64,000 nt of DNA from Chionoecetes opilio (GCA_016584305.1 JACEEZ010018533.1:241006-305005), one strand, 5' to 3'. Shown: positions 24,226-55,417, numbered from the stretch's first letter. A program made the numbers and translations. Notes: generated from the sequence alone by a model not told the origin.

Positions 24226-25010
24226 CCCCGCAGCAAGAAGAGCCGGAATATGATAGAAGTTTTTGAGTGGTTAAAGGGATACAATAAAGGAGATGTAGGA
24301 AAAGTTCTTAGGTCTAGTATTCAGGGTAGAACGAGAAGTAACGGATTAAAACTGGAAAAGCGTAGATTTAAAAAAGAAATAGGGAGAAACTGGTTCACAA
24401 ATAGGGTGGTAAATGATTGGAATGGACTCAGTCATCAGGTAGTTAGTGCGGAGTCATTAGGGAGCTTTAAAAGTAGGCTAGATCAAGTATAGACGTCCAG
24501 CCTCTGGCCCCTTTGCTTTTGGCTCGGTTCTTGCGGCTGGAACGTGGCAGTGAGCCACGTTCCAGCCAATTAACTCATTACGTGAATTACTCATTAAGGG
24601 CTTGTTCTATGCAAAAAGTTTGTTTTACAGACCCCCATTGATTTTGACAGCACTACTTGCATGTCGAATGTCAGCTCAATCCGACAATAATTAGGAGTAG
24701 TTTACGCTAATTACTCATTAAGGGCTTGTTTAACGCAAAAAGTTTCTTGCGACGACCCCCATTGATTTTGACAGCACTACTTGCATGTCAAATTTCAGCT
24801 CAATCCGACAATATTTAGGAGTAGTTATACACTTTTTTGGCGGAAACTTGGTTCCACGGGTCTTATGGTAAGCGGCAGCTCGCCAATAATTTCATGGATG
24901 GGGATGAAAGGTGGATGTAGGTACACTCGTGTTAACGTTAAGTAACAGGAACTACCTCGTGTATGTCTCACGGCCTCTTGTAGCTTCCTTTTTTTCTTAT
25001 GTTCTTATAT
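24226..25010 (+). mobile_element. LINE 3' end (family L), interrupted
   Basis: 24250-24492 reads as the C-terminus of a non-LTR retrotransposon reverse transcriptase of CR1/jockey type: IEVFEWLKGYNKGD, then LKLEKRRFKKEIGRNWFTNR, VVNDWNGLSHQVVSAESLGS, FKSRL. The untranslated tail resumes at about 24885-25008. In between sits unrelated sequence including the 124-bp tandem duplication. Confidence 0.8.
24585..24835. repeat. Tandem duplication, 124-bp unit
   Basis: AATTACTCATTAAGGGCTTG starts at 24585 and 24709. GACCCCCATTGATTTTGACA and CAGCTCAATCCGACAATA occur in each. It lies inside the LINE fragment. Confidence 0.9.
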
Positions 25011-25799
25011 GTTGCTGAATATGTGTAGCAAGATACTGTGTCATTCAAAATATCAGATGTAGCAGTTAACCAGCAGTTACATGGGATGAGTTGCATTGAG
25101 TGTCACAGTTGATCATTGAATCCAGTGCACTGTAACTTTGTCAACAAATTTATCCTCCCAGCATATTAATTTGTGACTGTTGCATCACAATGTTTAACAC
25201 TGGATGTACAGTATTGATGTACAGGATATGTTTAGCTTCTTGTACTCGTTTCAAATTTTTATATTTTGGAACTCTGAACATTCGGAAAACTTTATTATTT
25301 TTTTCAGAATAGCAATACATAATACGAGAAATCATAAGCTTGTGGTTAAGAATTGTTCATATGTTTGAGGTACTATGGAAAAAGGCTGTGACAAAACCAA
25401 GAAACCTTAATTACTTGTAAACCCTCTCTTTAATTCACTAACCAATTGGGGGGAGGAGGTGACGCTATATCCAAAAATCCGTTATATCTGAGAGATCCAA
25501 ATTTTTCGCATATAACAAACTTTTTTCGTTTTACGAGGTGAAAGTTCGCCATTTCCGCCCATTTCCGTGTATAATGAACTTTGGCACGGGAGGCAGGCAA
25601 CGCGATGAGGCACGGGAGGATGCGAGCGGAGGTGTTTACAATCAGGCGGACAAAGCTAGACTGATCGGCAAGCACCGCCCACTCGGCTTTGTTTCCACTG
25701 CCACCGACTGACCTGTGTGTACATGTTCGGCCGGCTCACCACCGAACTGAACCCCGCATTTGCCAAACTTATTCAGTAAATCCCCGCATATACCGAACT

Positions 25800-26030
25800 G
25801 GCAGATAAAGTTCGTGGTGGTGCAGGCAGGATCTGTATAGTGGTGCCTGTGATTAGAGACTCATGCCACCCCACTGTGTCCTCCAATGCATTCACCCTCG
25901 AAGGTAGAGTTAATGGGCAGAATGGGTGTTCTTAGGCCACTCGATGATTACCAAAATATTTGGGGACCTGGTGGGATTCGAACTCGGTACACCAAGACTA
26001 CCACTTCCAGATGCTGATCACTCGGCCCCC
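25800..26030 (-). mobile_element. tRNA-derived SINE, 5' two thirds
   Basis: On the minus strand a tRNA-like head (A-box-like GGCCGAGTGATCAGC, B-box GAGTTCGAATCC) at 26025-25970 is followed by the family core (CCATTAACTCTACCTTCGAG, then CTAATCACAGGCACCAC and CCTGCCTGCACCACCAC). Confidence 0.6.
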
Positions 26031-26039
26031 ACCTCCCCA

Positions 26040-26249
26040 TTAACCCTTGAGGACCAGAACGTATATTCCATTGTAATTTAGCTACGATTAGACAATTTTA
26101 ATGACTAAGCAATATTTTATAGATTTGACCTATTTAGTATCCTTTTCGATTAGCTAATTTTGGTATATTCAGTTACTTTTCGTAATTATATAGCTCGACA
26201 ACAGACAATTTTTTATAGCCAAGAAAAGATCCGGGTGTGAAGGGGTTAA
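26040..26249 (+). mobile_element. TTAA-flanked MITE family B, copy 6
   Basis: TTAACCCTTGAGGACCAGAA at the left; ATCCGGGTGTGAAGGGGTTA at the right. It abuts the SINE head. Confidence 0.85.
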
Positions 26250-26710
26250 GACATGTACACACTGTATTGGGGGGTGTGGAGACAGGGAGGAGTGACAGGA
26301 GGTTAGAGGAGGAAGACGAGACACTGTTTAATGTGTTTATGGGGACATGAATATTATTGATGTAACAACTAGACATTAACCAATAGGAATAGTGTTACAG
26401 ATGAAGTTGATAAAGTGAAAAGTAGATAATTAAGATTGCTTGTTTTGCTCACTGTTGTTTTGTATAGCGTAGGAATGATTTCAAAAGTGGGAGGGGGGGG
26501 GGCAGACTTAATGACACAGGTACCAATTTTTCACCTTTTTTATGTAATGTTCTTTGCCAAAGTTATGAAGGTATATAATTTAAGTAAATATGTAATGCTG
26601 GAATTGATTTAATCGTGCCTGATACTACAAACAATATTATCAAACCATAATACGTAATATATTTCCAAGCAAATACAGTAGTACTATACTTATATAATTC
26701 ATATACATAC
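26250..26710. other. Unique-looking intergenic sequence
   Basis: No recognised repeat or coding. Confidence 0.4.
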
Positions 26711-26711
26711 A

Positions 26712-26800
26712 CTTGACCCTCGATTTAACGGACCTTGACTTAACGGACTCCATCTGCTACTGGACAAGCGGACCAAACCATTCCAAAAGTCTGTTGCAAT
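26712..26800. mobile_element. Tigger/pogo-like terminus fragment
   Basis: CTTGACCCTCGATTTAACGG and CTTGACTTAACGGACTCC have the character of pogo-type element ends; truncated by the SINE that follows. Confidence 0.35.
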
Positions 26801-27055
26801 TTTTTTTATTCTTCACATTTTCAGCCTATAGTTATAGCGCCTGTATGCAGTGATCTCCAGGGCTTGGATGGTAGGCCCTGAGGTTCACTTGATGGCTATG
26901 ATGGTTGGCCCTCGCCTGTGGTGGCACAGGCAGGATTTTTACAGTGGTGCCTGTGATTAGAGGCTCATGCTGCTCGCCTGTATTCATCTAGTTGTATTTT
27001 ACAGGGCCTGAGCTGCACTTGTATGGCCCCGTCTGCATAGCTAAATTTTTTATTT
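26800..27055 (-). mobile_element. SINE 3' half and adjacent LINE tail (family M)
   Basis: 26800-26975 inverted is the SINE core and 3' end. 26985-27045 (TCTAGTTGTATTTTACAGGG, TATGGCCCCGTCTGCAT) is the family M LINE tail seen at 11125 and 39300. Confidence 0.55.
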
Positions 27056-27183
27056 GGTTCCTTAGTGCTTAGTGTTGGCCGAAGCCATCACCCTGGAAGG
27101 CGGGTCACAAACCCCCGGCTAACACCCGGTACTCATTCACTGCTGGGTGGACAGGGGCTCGGGTTTTTCCATCCATTACAGGA

Positions 27184-27655
27184 TGGATATAGTGTTGTTA
27201 GAAAAATTGCAGAGAAGGATGACCAAAATGATACAAGGGATGCGTAACTTTAGTTATGAGAGGAGATTGAAGTATTAAATTACACTCACTTGAGAGACGC
27301 AGAGTAAGGGGCGATCTGATAGAGTTTTTAAGTGGATAAGGATTTATAAGGAGAGGTAGGAAAGTTCTTACGCTTTTAACAGGGTTTTAACAGAAGTACG
27401 ATTCAGCTGGAAAAGCGTAGATTTAGAAAGGAATAGGAAAAACTGGTTCACAATAGGGTGGTGAATGAGTGGAATGTTCAGTAACAGTAGTTAGTGCGGA
27501 GTCATTAGGGAGCTTAAAGGGGAGTGGATAGGTTCATGGATGGGGATGAAAGGTGGATGTAGGTAGTGTTAGGTGACAGGAACTACCACGTGTAGGCCTC
27601 GCGGCCTCTTGTAGCTTCCTTATTTTCTTATGTTCTTATGTTCTTATGTTTTAAG
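27184..27655 (+). mobile_element. LINE 3' end (family L), longest copy, frameshifted
   Basis: Across several frameshifts it reads MTKMIQGMRNFSYE, LERRRVRGDLIEFFK, LEKRRF and ESLGSL-like, the conserved C-terminal end of CR1/jockey-type reverse transcriptases. It ends in the tail repeat TTCTTATGTTCTTATGTT. Clearly dead. Confidence 0.8.
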
Positions 27656-27676
27656 GAGACCGCCCATCTTTTTCCT

Positions 27677-27747
27677 CTCTGCCCGGGGATCGAACCCGGG
27701 ACTTCTCGGTTGTGAACCGAGCGTGCTAACCACTACACTACGGAGTA
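27677..27747 (-). pseudogene. tRNA-Val(CAC)-like sequence, probable SINE head or tRNA pseudogene
   Basis: On the minus strand it has A box TAGTGTAGTGG, an anticodon stem-loop CTCGG-TTCACAA-CCGAG with anticodon CAC, and B box GGGTTCGATCCC in a good T stem. The acceptor arms do not pair (TACTCCG against GCAGAGA), so it is unlikely to be a working tRNA. Confidence 0.55.
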
Positions 27748-27749
27748 CC

Positions 27750-27885
27750 ATATGTTCTCTGATGCACTCGCCGTCGAAGATAGAGTTAATGGGGAGCATG
27801 TGGACCACTTGACATACAGGCATTATAGGCCAAAAAAAAAGAAGTATTTAGCTAGGCGCGCTAGCCACTACACCACGTCAGCGAC
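27750..27885 (-). mobile_element. tRNA-derived SINE fragment
   Basis: Minus strand: head GTGGTGTAGTGGCTAGCGCG at 27875-27848, then the same core as 25870-25925 (complement of GCCGTCGAAGATAGAGTTAA). An A-rich insertion separates head and core. Confidence 0.5.
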
Positions 27886-27899
27886 ACCAATTACAAGGC

Positions 27900-28636
27900 T
27901 CTGCCATAAGTACAATGCTCAGCTGTGTCCACCTCGTAAGGTCAGTTGAATAGTGTGTGCTTATGTTTACATTCAGGGAAACTTGTCACAGTGCTCTTGC
28001 AGCAAATTTGAATATAATTATGGTGACACTTGCGCATGAAAGCATTTCTCAAAAAAAAATTACCATGTTGTACTGTTATACCAGTCAAATTGGATATTTA
28101 TAGAATAGCAAATTGCTTGCAGAAGTTAGTTCCATGGAGAAGATAATTACTGTTTGACTGACGTGAATTTTGTTTTCTGGCCAGTACAGCCACAAGGGTG
28201 ATAGCTTGTTGACACACCACTCTCTTGTTGTATTTTACTTGAAAGTTATTGTCACATTGTTGAAACTTATTCACAATTTTGGTATAAAAATCCTGATTGA
28301 CTCCAGCAAGTATTCTGTGAGAGGTGCGCGGGGGTCCCTTGTGTAAGCCTTACCCTAGTCACTGCCTCTGTGCCCTCCACCCACAACTCACGGCGACCAC
28401 ACTGTCACTCATCATGTTGACCTGGAGGGAACTCTTTTGAAGCTTTAGTTGAAAATGAATAAACGACTTTAATGCATTAAATTGAACTTTGAAAATGTTG
28501 AATCTTGAATATGAGTATGAATATTATATTTCTGTCCATTAAATAATTGATATTGTATTTTATAAACTTTTGCTATATATTCCCAGAGTACACTCAGTCT
28601 TTCTACAGTATGATAGGGTTAGAGATGCACCATAAC
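27900..28636. other. Unique-looking intergenic sequence
   Basis: No recognised repeat or coding. Confidence 0.4.
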
Positions 28637-29423
28637 CAGAGCTGGGCACTAAATACATTGAATGTATTTAAATACTAAATACATGGGAGAAATGTATTTA
28701 AATACTAAATACATTTTACGAATGTATTTAAATACTAAATACATCAATTGTATTTAAATACATTTTAAATACACACAAATTTTAACATGTCTGAAAAAAA
28801 TGAATTTCCTTAGGATTTCCTTAGATTTTGGGTTTCCTTAGAAATTTCCTTCTCAGGCCTAAATTTCCTTGAAATCAGGAAATTTCCTTGCCAGTGGAAA
28901 CACTGGTTCACTATAACATCAGAGTTGCCAGATAGTTGGGCGGGTTTATGGCCAAATTGACTGATAAAAGAGTATTTAGATTTATATATTAAATTATTTA
29001 AATACAATGTATTTAAATATTCATAAAAGTATTTAAATACATGACAACCAATGTATTTATAAATACATTTCTAAATACACAAATGTATTTAAACCAGTGG
29101 TTCCCAACCTTTTTTCTGTGGTTTCCCCCTTCAACCAGTTCAACCATCTGGATTTCTCCCTTCTTGTGAAAATAAGTAGCCAAAACACAAAATTGACTTG
29201 CTTAATGACACAAGTATATAGACACTATCTTCTACAGTATATCTATATATACTTGAAGAAAAGTCAATAGCCGTATTCTAAGACATTTTTTACTCTTTCG
29301 ACTAAATGCTAGTAATTTAGATGTCCCTCAGGATAAATTTCCCCCTTAGAATCCTGAAATTTCCCCCTGGGGGGAAATTTCCCTCAGTTTGGGAGATACT
29401 GATTTAAATACTGCCCAGCTCTG
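28637..29423. mobile_element. hAT-type element with intact 8-bp target duplication
   Basis: Ends CAGAGCTGGGCA and TGCCCAGCTCTG, flanked on both sides by ACCATAAC. The body is built of inverted and direct copies of GTATTTAAATACTAAATACAT. It has no transposase and contains a second nested element. Confidence 0.9.
29095..29401. mobile_element. Nested hAT-type element
   Basis: Ends CAGTGGTTCCCAACC and the inverted GTTTGGGAGATACTG. Flanks ATTTAAAC and ATTTAAAT form an 8-bp duplication with one mismatch. It lies within the older element 28637-29423. Confidence 0.8.
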
Positions 29424-29532
29424 ACCATAACTACTACTTATGTCTAATGTATAAATAATGATAGCTATCTAGTTTACTGGTGATTAAAGTAAGTAGACTG
29501 CATACTCGATTGATTGTGTTGTATGATATCTG

Positions 29533-29771
29533 TACCGTCAATAACACTATAGTCGCCACTGCACTAATGTCACCAAGCGCCATATATTACAAATTTTAGC
29601 ATCACTACAGACTTTTATGTGCCACTGAAGACAGGTACATAATATAAACTACTGTGCATGCCTCTTCCGTGGCACATACAAGTCTGTAGTGATGCTTTAG
29701 TGGTGAAATTCGTAATATATGGCTCCTGGCGACATTAGTGCAGTGTGGCGACTATAGTGTTATTGACGATA
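29533..29771. mobile_element. Near-palindromic element family F, copy 1
   Basis: TACCGTCAATAACACTATAG ... CTATAGTGTTATTGACGATA, with inward GTCGCCACTGCACTAATGTC and CGCCATATATTAC arms. The two halves are almost perfectly complementary. Confidence 0.9.
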
Positions 29772-29916
29772 GAACTATCACAATGACAAAGAACAAAGCA
29801 CATCTGAAGAAAGGCTATTGTGTTGTTATTGAGTTGTAAACGTGGGCATCCCGTGTCTACATCATTACAAAACGTATTTCCCTTTACATGAGGCTAGATA
29901 GTGAGGGAAGTTTATG

Positions 29917-30180
29917 TAATAAGAACATAAGAAAATATGGAAGCTACAAGAGGCCGCGAGACCTACACATCGTAATTCCTGTTACTTAACACTACCTACA
30001 TCCACCATTCATCCCCATCCATGAAATTATCCAGCCTCTTTTTAAAGCCCCCTATTGACTCTGCACTAACTACCTGTCGACTGAGGCCATTCCAATCATT
30101 TACCACCCTATTTGTGAACCAGTTTTTCTCTATTTCCTTTTTAAATCTACGCTTTTCCAGTTTTAATCCTTTACTTCTTG
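29917..30180 (-). mobile_element. LINE 3' end (family L)
   Basis: Minus strand: GLKLEKRRFKKEIEKNWFTN, RVVNDWNGLSRQVVSAES, FKKRLDNFMDGDE, then the common tail. Confidence 0.8.
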
Positions 30181-31660
30181 TTCTTCTTGTAATGACAGCC
30201 AATGATTTCACAATGGACACCCGTGGCTGTAGTTTCATGAGTGCAGGTAGGCGTATCCCGGAAGATGGGACTGCATGCCAAGGTTATATTGACAGCAGCT
30301 GTGCCTCGGTGGCAATACTTCGCTGTCAGTACTTGTCTAGTGACAGGGATTCTCACAGCAGCCATCACTTGCCATCCTTCAGGCCCATGGGTACATGTGT
30401 GTGTATCCTAGTGCTGCCATCCTCCATAACAGAGCACAGGGAGGGCCACACACTCCTAGTGGGGTACACCGTTATTGTAAATTATAACGCCTTATTGAAA
30501 TGTTGAATGTATTTTAATTTTGCTGTCATTGTTATTTAGTAGTTTCTTAAGACCTTTACTGGAGGATTTGGAAAGAACAATCTTCAAGGAAATAATGACA
30601 TGCATGAATCCATGGAAACCACCCAAATTATGTCACAGCTGCATTATATTCCTTTCATCTTTTGGAGAATGAATGTTTGAGTGAATGAATGAGAACAAAA
30701 TGTAAGTGATGGTTTTACTTGATAACAAGAAAATAAGGGCCACCAATCTCCATTGGATGGCATGATTCCAGTGCGTATTCATTTACCATTTGTACAAGGT
30801 AGGTCCATGAAGGCTCGCGGGGATCATGGCTCCAGTGGGGACAGGTGTCTTATTTTTTTCAAGTGAAAGCAACATTTAAATTGGTTTCTTTCCCAGCCCG
30901 ATCATTCTCCTAATTCTGAAAGGAGCTTAATGGTACATGTACAATATTGTACACGTTGTACATAATTATATATGCTACATTCATATGAGTGGGAAATTTA
31001 ATATGTATCAGAAAGAGACTGATAACAAATATGATTAAGAGAACCAAGTTACTTAGGTAGTGTCAGTGAAATGCTTTATTTTAGTCATGTTAAGATAGAG
31101 GTGTAATCACATCCGCATGGTGGTTGCCACACCGGCTTTGTGTTATATGTGCCACGATATTTGGTAGTGTTCATTGTTGGATCATTCAGTGAGTATATAT
31201 AATTCCATTTTATGATGTATGTACTACGTGTTGAAGATTATATAATTCGTTGAACAAAGGTAGAGAAGAAAAAAAAAACTCCTTTGAAAAGTAGCTGTGG
31301 TTTGAGGAAATGAAAGGAGATAAGATAAGAGTAGTGGTGAGGGCCAGAGCTGGGTGTGTCGTAGTGTTCCCGTGTTTAGTGGTGTGTTCACTCGTGGTGC
31401 AGCCTTGGCAAGAACAGAAAAGGTATATTAGGAGGAAATCAGTACTTTTTTTGTATAGAAAGTTTGAGTTGGTGAATGGTGGCCTACTGGTGTAAGAGTG
31501 AGTTAGGGATTGGCTGGCTTATTTAAAAGTCTTGGATGGATGTATGCTGTAACTTGCTATGCTGTAACTAACCATGTCTTCTTTTTTTTTTTTTTGTGGT
31601 GTGTGTGTGTGTGTGTTATCTGTATATCTACCTGGTTGTGATATATGAGAAAGGTGGGTA
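30181..31660. other. Unique-looking intergenic sequence
   Basis: No recognised family. It includes a short palindromic stretch around 30937-30968 (GTACATGTACAATATTGTAC). Small open frames at 30190-30500 and 31310-31495 show no recognisable protein character. Confidence 0.4.
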
Positions 31661-31666
31661 AATTTG

Positions 31667-31992
31667 CAGTTTGACACCGAATTCACTTTGGTGGACGAAA
31701 CAATTTTTTTCTAGTGAGTTTTGATGTGTTTTTGAATGAATCTGCTAACTGTTTATGTCACTATTTATTTATTTTATAATTTTTTGTGTGTGATTTGCGA
31801 CAACAATTATTGAAAAACAAATTGAGCCTAACCGAACTGAACCTGTATACCTAACCTAACCTTTACCTAACAAAAAAAAGAAAGAAAAAAAGTGATTTGC
31901 GACAGAAACGGTTAGCAGATTAATTCAAAACACATCAAAACTCGCCAGAAAAAAATAGTTTCGTCCACCAAAGTGAATTCGGTGTCAAACTG
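31667..31992. mobile_element. Inverted-repeat element with about 90-bp arms
   Basis: CAGTTTGACACCGAATTCAC TTTGGTGGACGAAAC at the left is mirrored at 31992..31903. Arms extend through TGAGTTTTGATGTGTTTT and CTGCTAAC. The short loop holds CCTAACC repeats. Confidence 0.85.
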
Positions 31993-32215
31993 GAATAATA
32001 CCAAAAGGTGTTATACTCATGCCCTGTCTCTACCTCATTTAGTTGAGCTGAATTTAGAACTCTTGAATACTCTTTACTACTGAACTCTCCTATAAGACAC
32101 GGCCAATGTGGCATGTCTTGCGTATCCAAAAAATGCTTCTCATACCATTGAAAACTAGAGGAAATGTAGCAGTCTTGATCCATGACTAAGCCCATACCAC
32201 CCCTATATACCTGCC

Positions 32216-32426
32216 TTAACCCCTTGAGCCCAGATCTTTCCATTGCTACATAAAATTGTCTGTTGCTACCCATAAAATTACAAAAAGTAACTGAATATAC
32301 CAATTTTGCTAGTGAACAAGGGTACTAAACAGGTCATATCTATAAAATATTGCTTATATTAACTAAAAATCGTCTAATGGTACCCAAATTACAATGGAAA
32401 TTACGTTCTGGGTCTCAAGGGGTTAA
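32216..32426 (-). mobile_element. TTAA-flanked MITE family B, copy 7
   Basis: TTAACCCCTTGAGCCCAGAT at the left and GTTCTGGGTCTCAAGGGGTT at the right. Confidence 0.85.
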
Positions 32427-32888
32427 TGTAACTTAGCAAGACACTGGACATTATTATACTTATCAACATATCTATTCTACTTAGTACCAACATTGAAACC
32501 TAAATGTAACCTAAGCTAGCAATTATTATATACAAATAAGTTATATTTTTGGTTTTTGCAAGTGAATAACTACTGCACAATACACTGAGCCAAAAATAAT
32601 AGAGAAAAAGTAAGTGTTAAGGCCTGTGGAGCCCGCCAACTTCTGCGGAATATTAACCCCAACGTTTTATAAGAATTTGGACCTGTGCGAACCCGTATCT
32701 CTCGTACTCAGACCCTGTGTAACTCATGTATAGGTAGTAGTTCATGTCATCGCGTCTTTCAAAACATTTATCTCTAGTCTCCGTCTTATAAGGAACCACA
32801 GTATTTCATTATCCTGGTTATTCCATACGTCAATACCCTTGTAAGGAACACCTCATGGTCTTGGTCTTGGATATCTCTCAATACTAGT
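32427..32888. other. Unique-looking intergenic sequence
   Basis: No recognised repeat or coding. Confidence 0.4.
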
Positions 32889-33106
32889 TTAACCCCTTCA
32901 CGCCCAGATCTTTTCTTTGCTATAAAAAAATGTATGTTGTCGAGCCATAAAATTACAAAAATTAACTGAATAAACCAAATTAGCTAGTCGAGAAGGATAC
33001 TAAACAGGTCATATCTATAAAAACATAGCTTATATTCATTAAAAATCATCTACGTAATGGTAGTCAAATTACAATGGAAATTACGTTCTGGGTTTCAAGG
33101 GGTTAA
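32889..33106 (-). mobile_element. TTAA-flanked MITE family B, copy 8
   Basis: TTAACCCCTTCACGCCCAGA to TTCTGGGTTTCAAGGGGTTA. Confidence 0.85.
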
Positions 33107-33439
33107 TTTTAATTTTTGGAGACTGTTGATAATTACGTAACTAGATTTTTTTTCTGCCCTACTCCAGTCTGTCTATACTAGAAAAATATAGATAATAATA
33201 AAGTTAGCCTTCACATATGAGTAACATGAGTATGGCTTCATGGATGGTAGATTTGCAAATAAAATGTTCTGTACATGTCGGGCGTAAGAATATATTTGCG
33301 TCCATCAACGGTCCTTTTTTCTAGATGCATTGTCCTCTTTTGGTACGGTTGTAAGTAGTTACGTATTGATTTGTGGACGATTAGCTCAAACTTAAGTTAG
33401 TACGAGGCAAGGGGCTGGTCTGAGTTGATTTTTTTTGTG

Positions 33440-33651
33440 TTAACCCCTTGAGGCCCAGAACGTAATTTCCGTTGTAATTTGGCTACCATAAGACGATTTT
33501 AGTGAATATAAGCAAGATTTTTTAGATATGACCTGTTTAGTATCCATGTCTACTAACTAATTTGGTATATGTAAGCTACTTTTCGTAATTTTATGGCTAA
33601 CAACAGACTATTTTATATATTAATGGAAAGATCTGGGCATGAAGGGGTTAA
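33440..33651 (+). mobile_element. TTAA-flanked MITE family B, copy 9
   Basis: TTAACCCCTTGAGGCCCAGA to TCTGGGCATGAAGGGGTTAA. 33107-33439 before it holds nothing recognised. Confidence 0.85.
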
Positions 33652-33876
33652 CAGGGAGTACTATACACGCATCATGTGGAAGGAGATAAATATATGAAAT
33701 AATAATAATAATAATAATTTTATTCTCACCCGAAGGCATACAGAAAACAACAACAACCTAATATAGACATGAGGGAAGTGAACTTAAGTACTGAAGCAAA
33801 TAAAAGATTGAAATGTCTTGTCTTTATGGAGTATTACTACATTCTAGGATCAGACGTATTAGTGAAGTAGGTGCAA

Positions 33877-34114
33877 TAAAACCTCTCATATTCGGACTAA
33901 TTGGTTCAAGGAGTGGTCCGAGTAATGCAAGGATCCGAATAATGGGGGGATAAGTGATAAAAAAAAAAAAAATAATAATAATAATTCTAGGTGTATATCA
34001 TTATTATAGCTAGGAAATTTCGACCCCTTAAAAAAAAAAGAAAAAAAAAAGAAGACAAAAAAAAGAGGAGGAGGTCCGAATAATGAGGGTCCGAATATGA
34101 GAGGTTTTACTGTA
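33877..34114. mobile_element. Tigger/pogo-like MITE
   Basis: TAAAACCTCTCATATTCGGA at the left and the inverted TCCGAATATGAGAGGTTTTA at the right. GTCCGAATAATG motifs repeat inside. It lies about 100 bp upstream of the coronin start exon. Confidence 0.75.
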
Positions 34115-34209
34115 TTATATTGATTCATCAAATTATATAGCAACTAGCAAGTGGCTGCATGTTTTTGTGTCTGTTAGATGCAATTTCAATGAATGTTTTT
34201 TCCTTATAG

Positions 34210-53600
<19,391 letters not shown>

Positions 53601-55211
53601 AGACTCGAGGCTTGTGTCTTCTTGTACAAGAGGCTGATGATTGAGAGGCTTAGAGGTGTTACCCCTGCCAGCCAGTCGTGCACACAGTGACAGGAAGAGT
53701 ACACCGGATATTCAGAGATCTTACTATGTGCTTCGCATCAAAGTGCAGGATTGTATTTTGGTTAAGCAGTAGTCAGTCTTAAATCGGTGTGGGGGATTCT
53801 CTGCTACACATTTTGTAGCGGCACCCTAGTGATGAGCAGGTGAATTCAGTAATTTAGTCAAATGATTGTGTGAGACCCTGTAAATATTTCTTTTTGTGTC
53901 AAGGGCTATTATGTCCATTGCTCATTAATAACCCATCAGCTGTCCAGCCATAGCTGCTTCTCCCCTTAACCTGCCCTGGTTGTTACCAACCAAGCCTGTC
54001 TTGTGCCTGTTGCCAGTTTTTGTATGTTCAAAATAATAGAATTTTAGTGTCTGTTGTCCTTGGAACAAGCTAAAGTTTTTTACTCACTAACATTTCCTTT
54101 GGTACTTAATTTTATTTAAATTTAAAGCTATTTATTTTGCACTTAATATAAAATACAAAGATCTGGGTGGGTATGTCTGCTGTACAAACTTATCTGTACA
54201 AAGTTGTACAATTTTATTAATGTAAACTCCTATTTGTATAGAAATAGGTGTATGAGTGAGGACAAAATTTTAAGTAGATGCAGGAGATAGCCTTAGTTTT
54301 GTTAGTTGTTCAACATGTTTGGTCTCGTTTGATAGAAGTGCGTGGCTCTTTGGGTAGCCGTTTTTAATTATTATAATGATTTGTGTTAGTATTTTTTATG
54401 ATGATTTTTCTGCTCAGTGTAGTTCCTATGCAGAGTGACTGCTTATTAACTCCCACTAGTGAGGTTGACCATAGCTTTACAAGTCACTAGTAGGTTGGTC
54501 AGCACCTCCAGGCAAGACTGATCTGACGCCTTGTGGCCAGGGCCATGAAGGGCTGTGCTGGAAGTCCTCACGCGGTTTCATTTATTTATATACCGATTGT
54601 CTGGTTGAAGAAATAGGAAGGAAAAGAATACTATAATTATATTAGGGTTCAAATTGGGGGTTAATTTAAGGGATATGTTAGTGTTATTATCTGGAAATGC
54701 GAGTGAAAATTAAGTTGTAGGCTGAGGACCTCTAGTGTGTAACAGTGTTAGCTCAAAACGGCCCACGCTGCCCTTAGCCTAGGTTGCTGGTCTGGTGGAT
54801 CAAGAATTCAGTCTTGGATCTCATATTGTCTTGGCATTGCAGCCCACAGTCACAACCTCCATGTTTTCTCCACTTGTATGCCCTGGATCATCTGGTGATT
54901 TAAGTAAGTTGATTTAATAATATCATGTTGATTCATTACATCATGTTCTTTTCAGTGTAATTGGATGGTTTATTTCAAAGGTACTGACACGGCAGATTCT
55001 CACATAAAAGTTGTGGATGTGGGATGATGTTTCTGTAGTGTCAAGTAGAAAATGAGAATATATTATCTTTGTTAGGAATAAGGGAAAAGCCTACAGGAAG
55101 GGGGTTAGAGCACCTAGCTGAGGTTTGGCTGTTTGCTTAAGCATACAGTATATACAAACTGTTTGTTCTTGTATCATGAAATTTGTTGTTGCAATAGGCG
55201 GGCCACTTTTC
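53601..55211 (+). other. Probable coronin 3' UTR or flank, repeat-poor
   Basis: These 1.6 kb downstream of the coronin stop have no recognised transposon family, in contrast to the flanking sequence. The sequence is moderately AT-rich without long open frames. No clear canonical AATAAA signal was found, so the transcript end is unknown. Confidence 0.35.
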
Positions 55212-55417
55212 TTAACCCCTTCACGCCCAGAGATTTACTTTGCCATATAAGATTGTCTGTTAGCCATAAAATTACGAAAAGTGACTTAATATACAAAATT
55301 AGTTGGTAGACAAGGATACTAAACAGGTCATAACTAATATATTGCTTATATCTATTAAAATTGTCTAATGTTTGTCAAATTACAATGAAAATTACGTTCT
55401 GGGCCTCAGGGGGTTAA
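55212..55417 (-). mobile_element. TTAA-flanked MITE family B, copy 15
   Basis: TTAACCCCTTCACGCCCAGA to GTTCTGGGCCTCAGGGGGTT. Confidence 0.85.

Noticed and set aside
25525..25550. Extra copy of MITE family A (GTTTTACGAGGTGAAAGTTC)
   Set aside because: Only one short end-like match; no body or second end nearby.
27677..27747. Working tRNA-Val(CAC) gene
   Set aside because: Anticodon and T arms look good but the acceptor stem does not pair and the surroundings are retroposon fragments.
30021..30506. 161-codon plus-strand frame
   Set aside because: The first third is the antisense of a LINE tail; the rest has no recognisable coding character.
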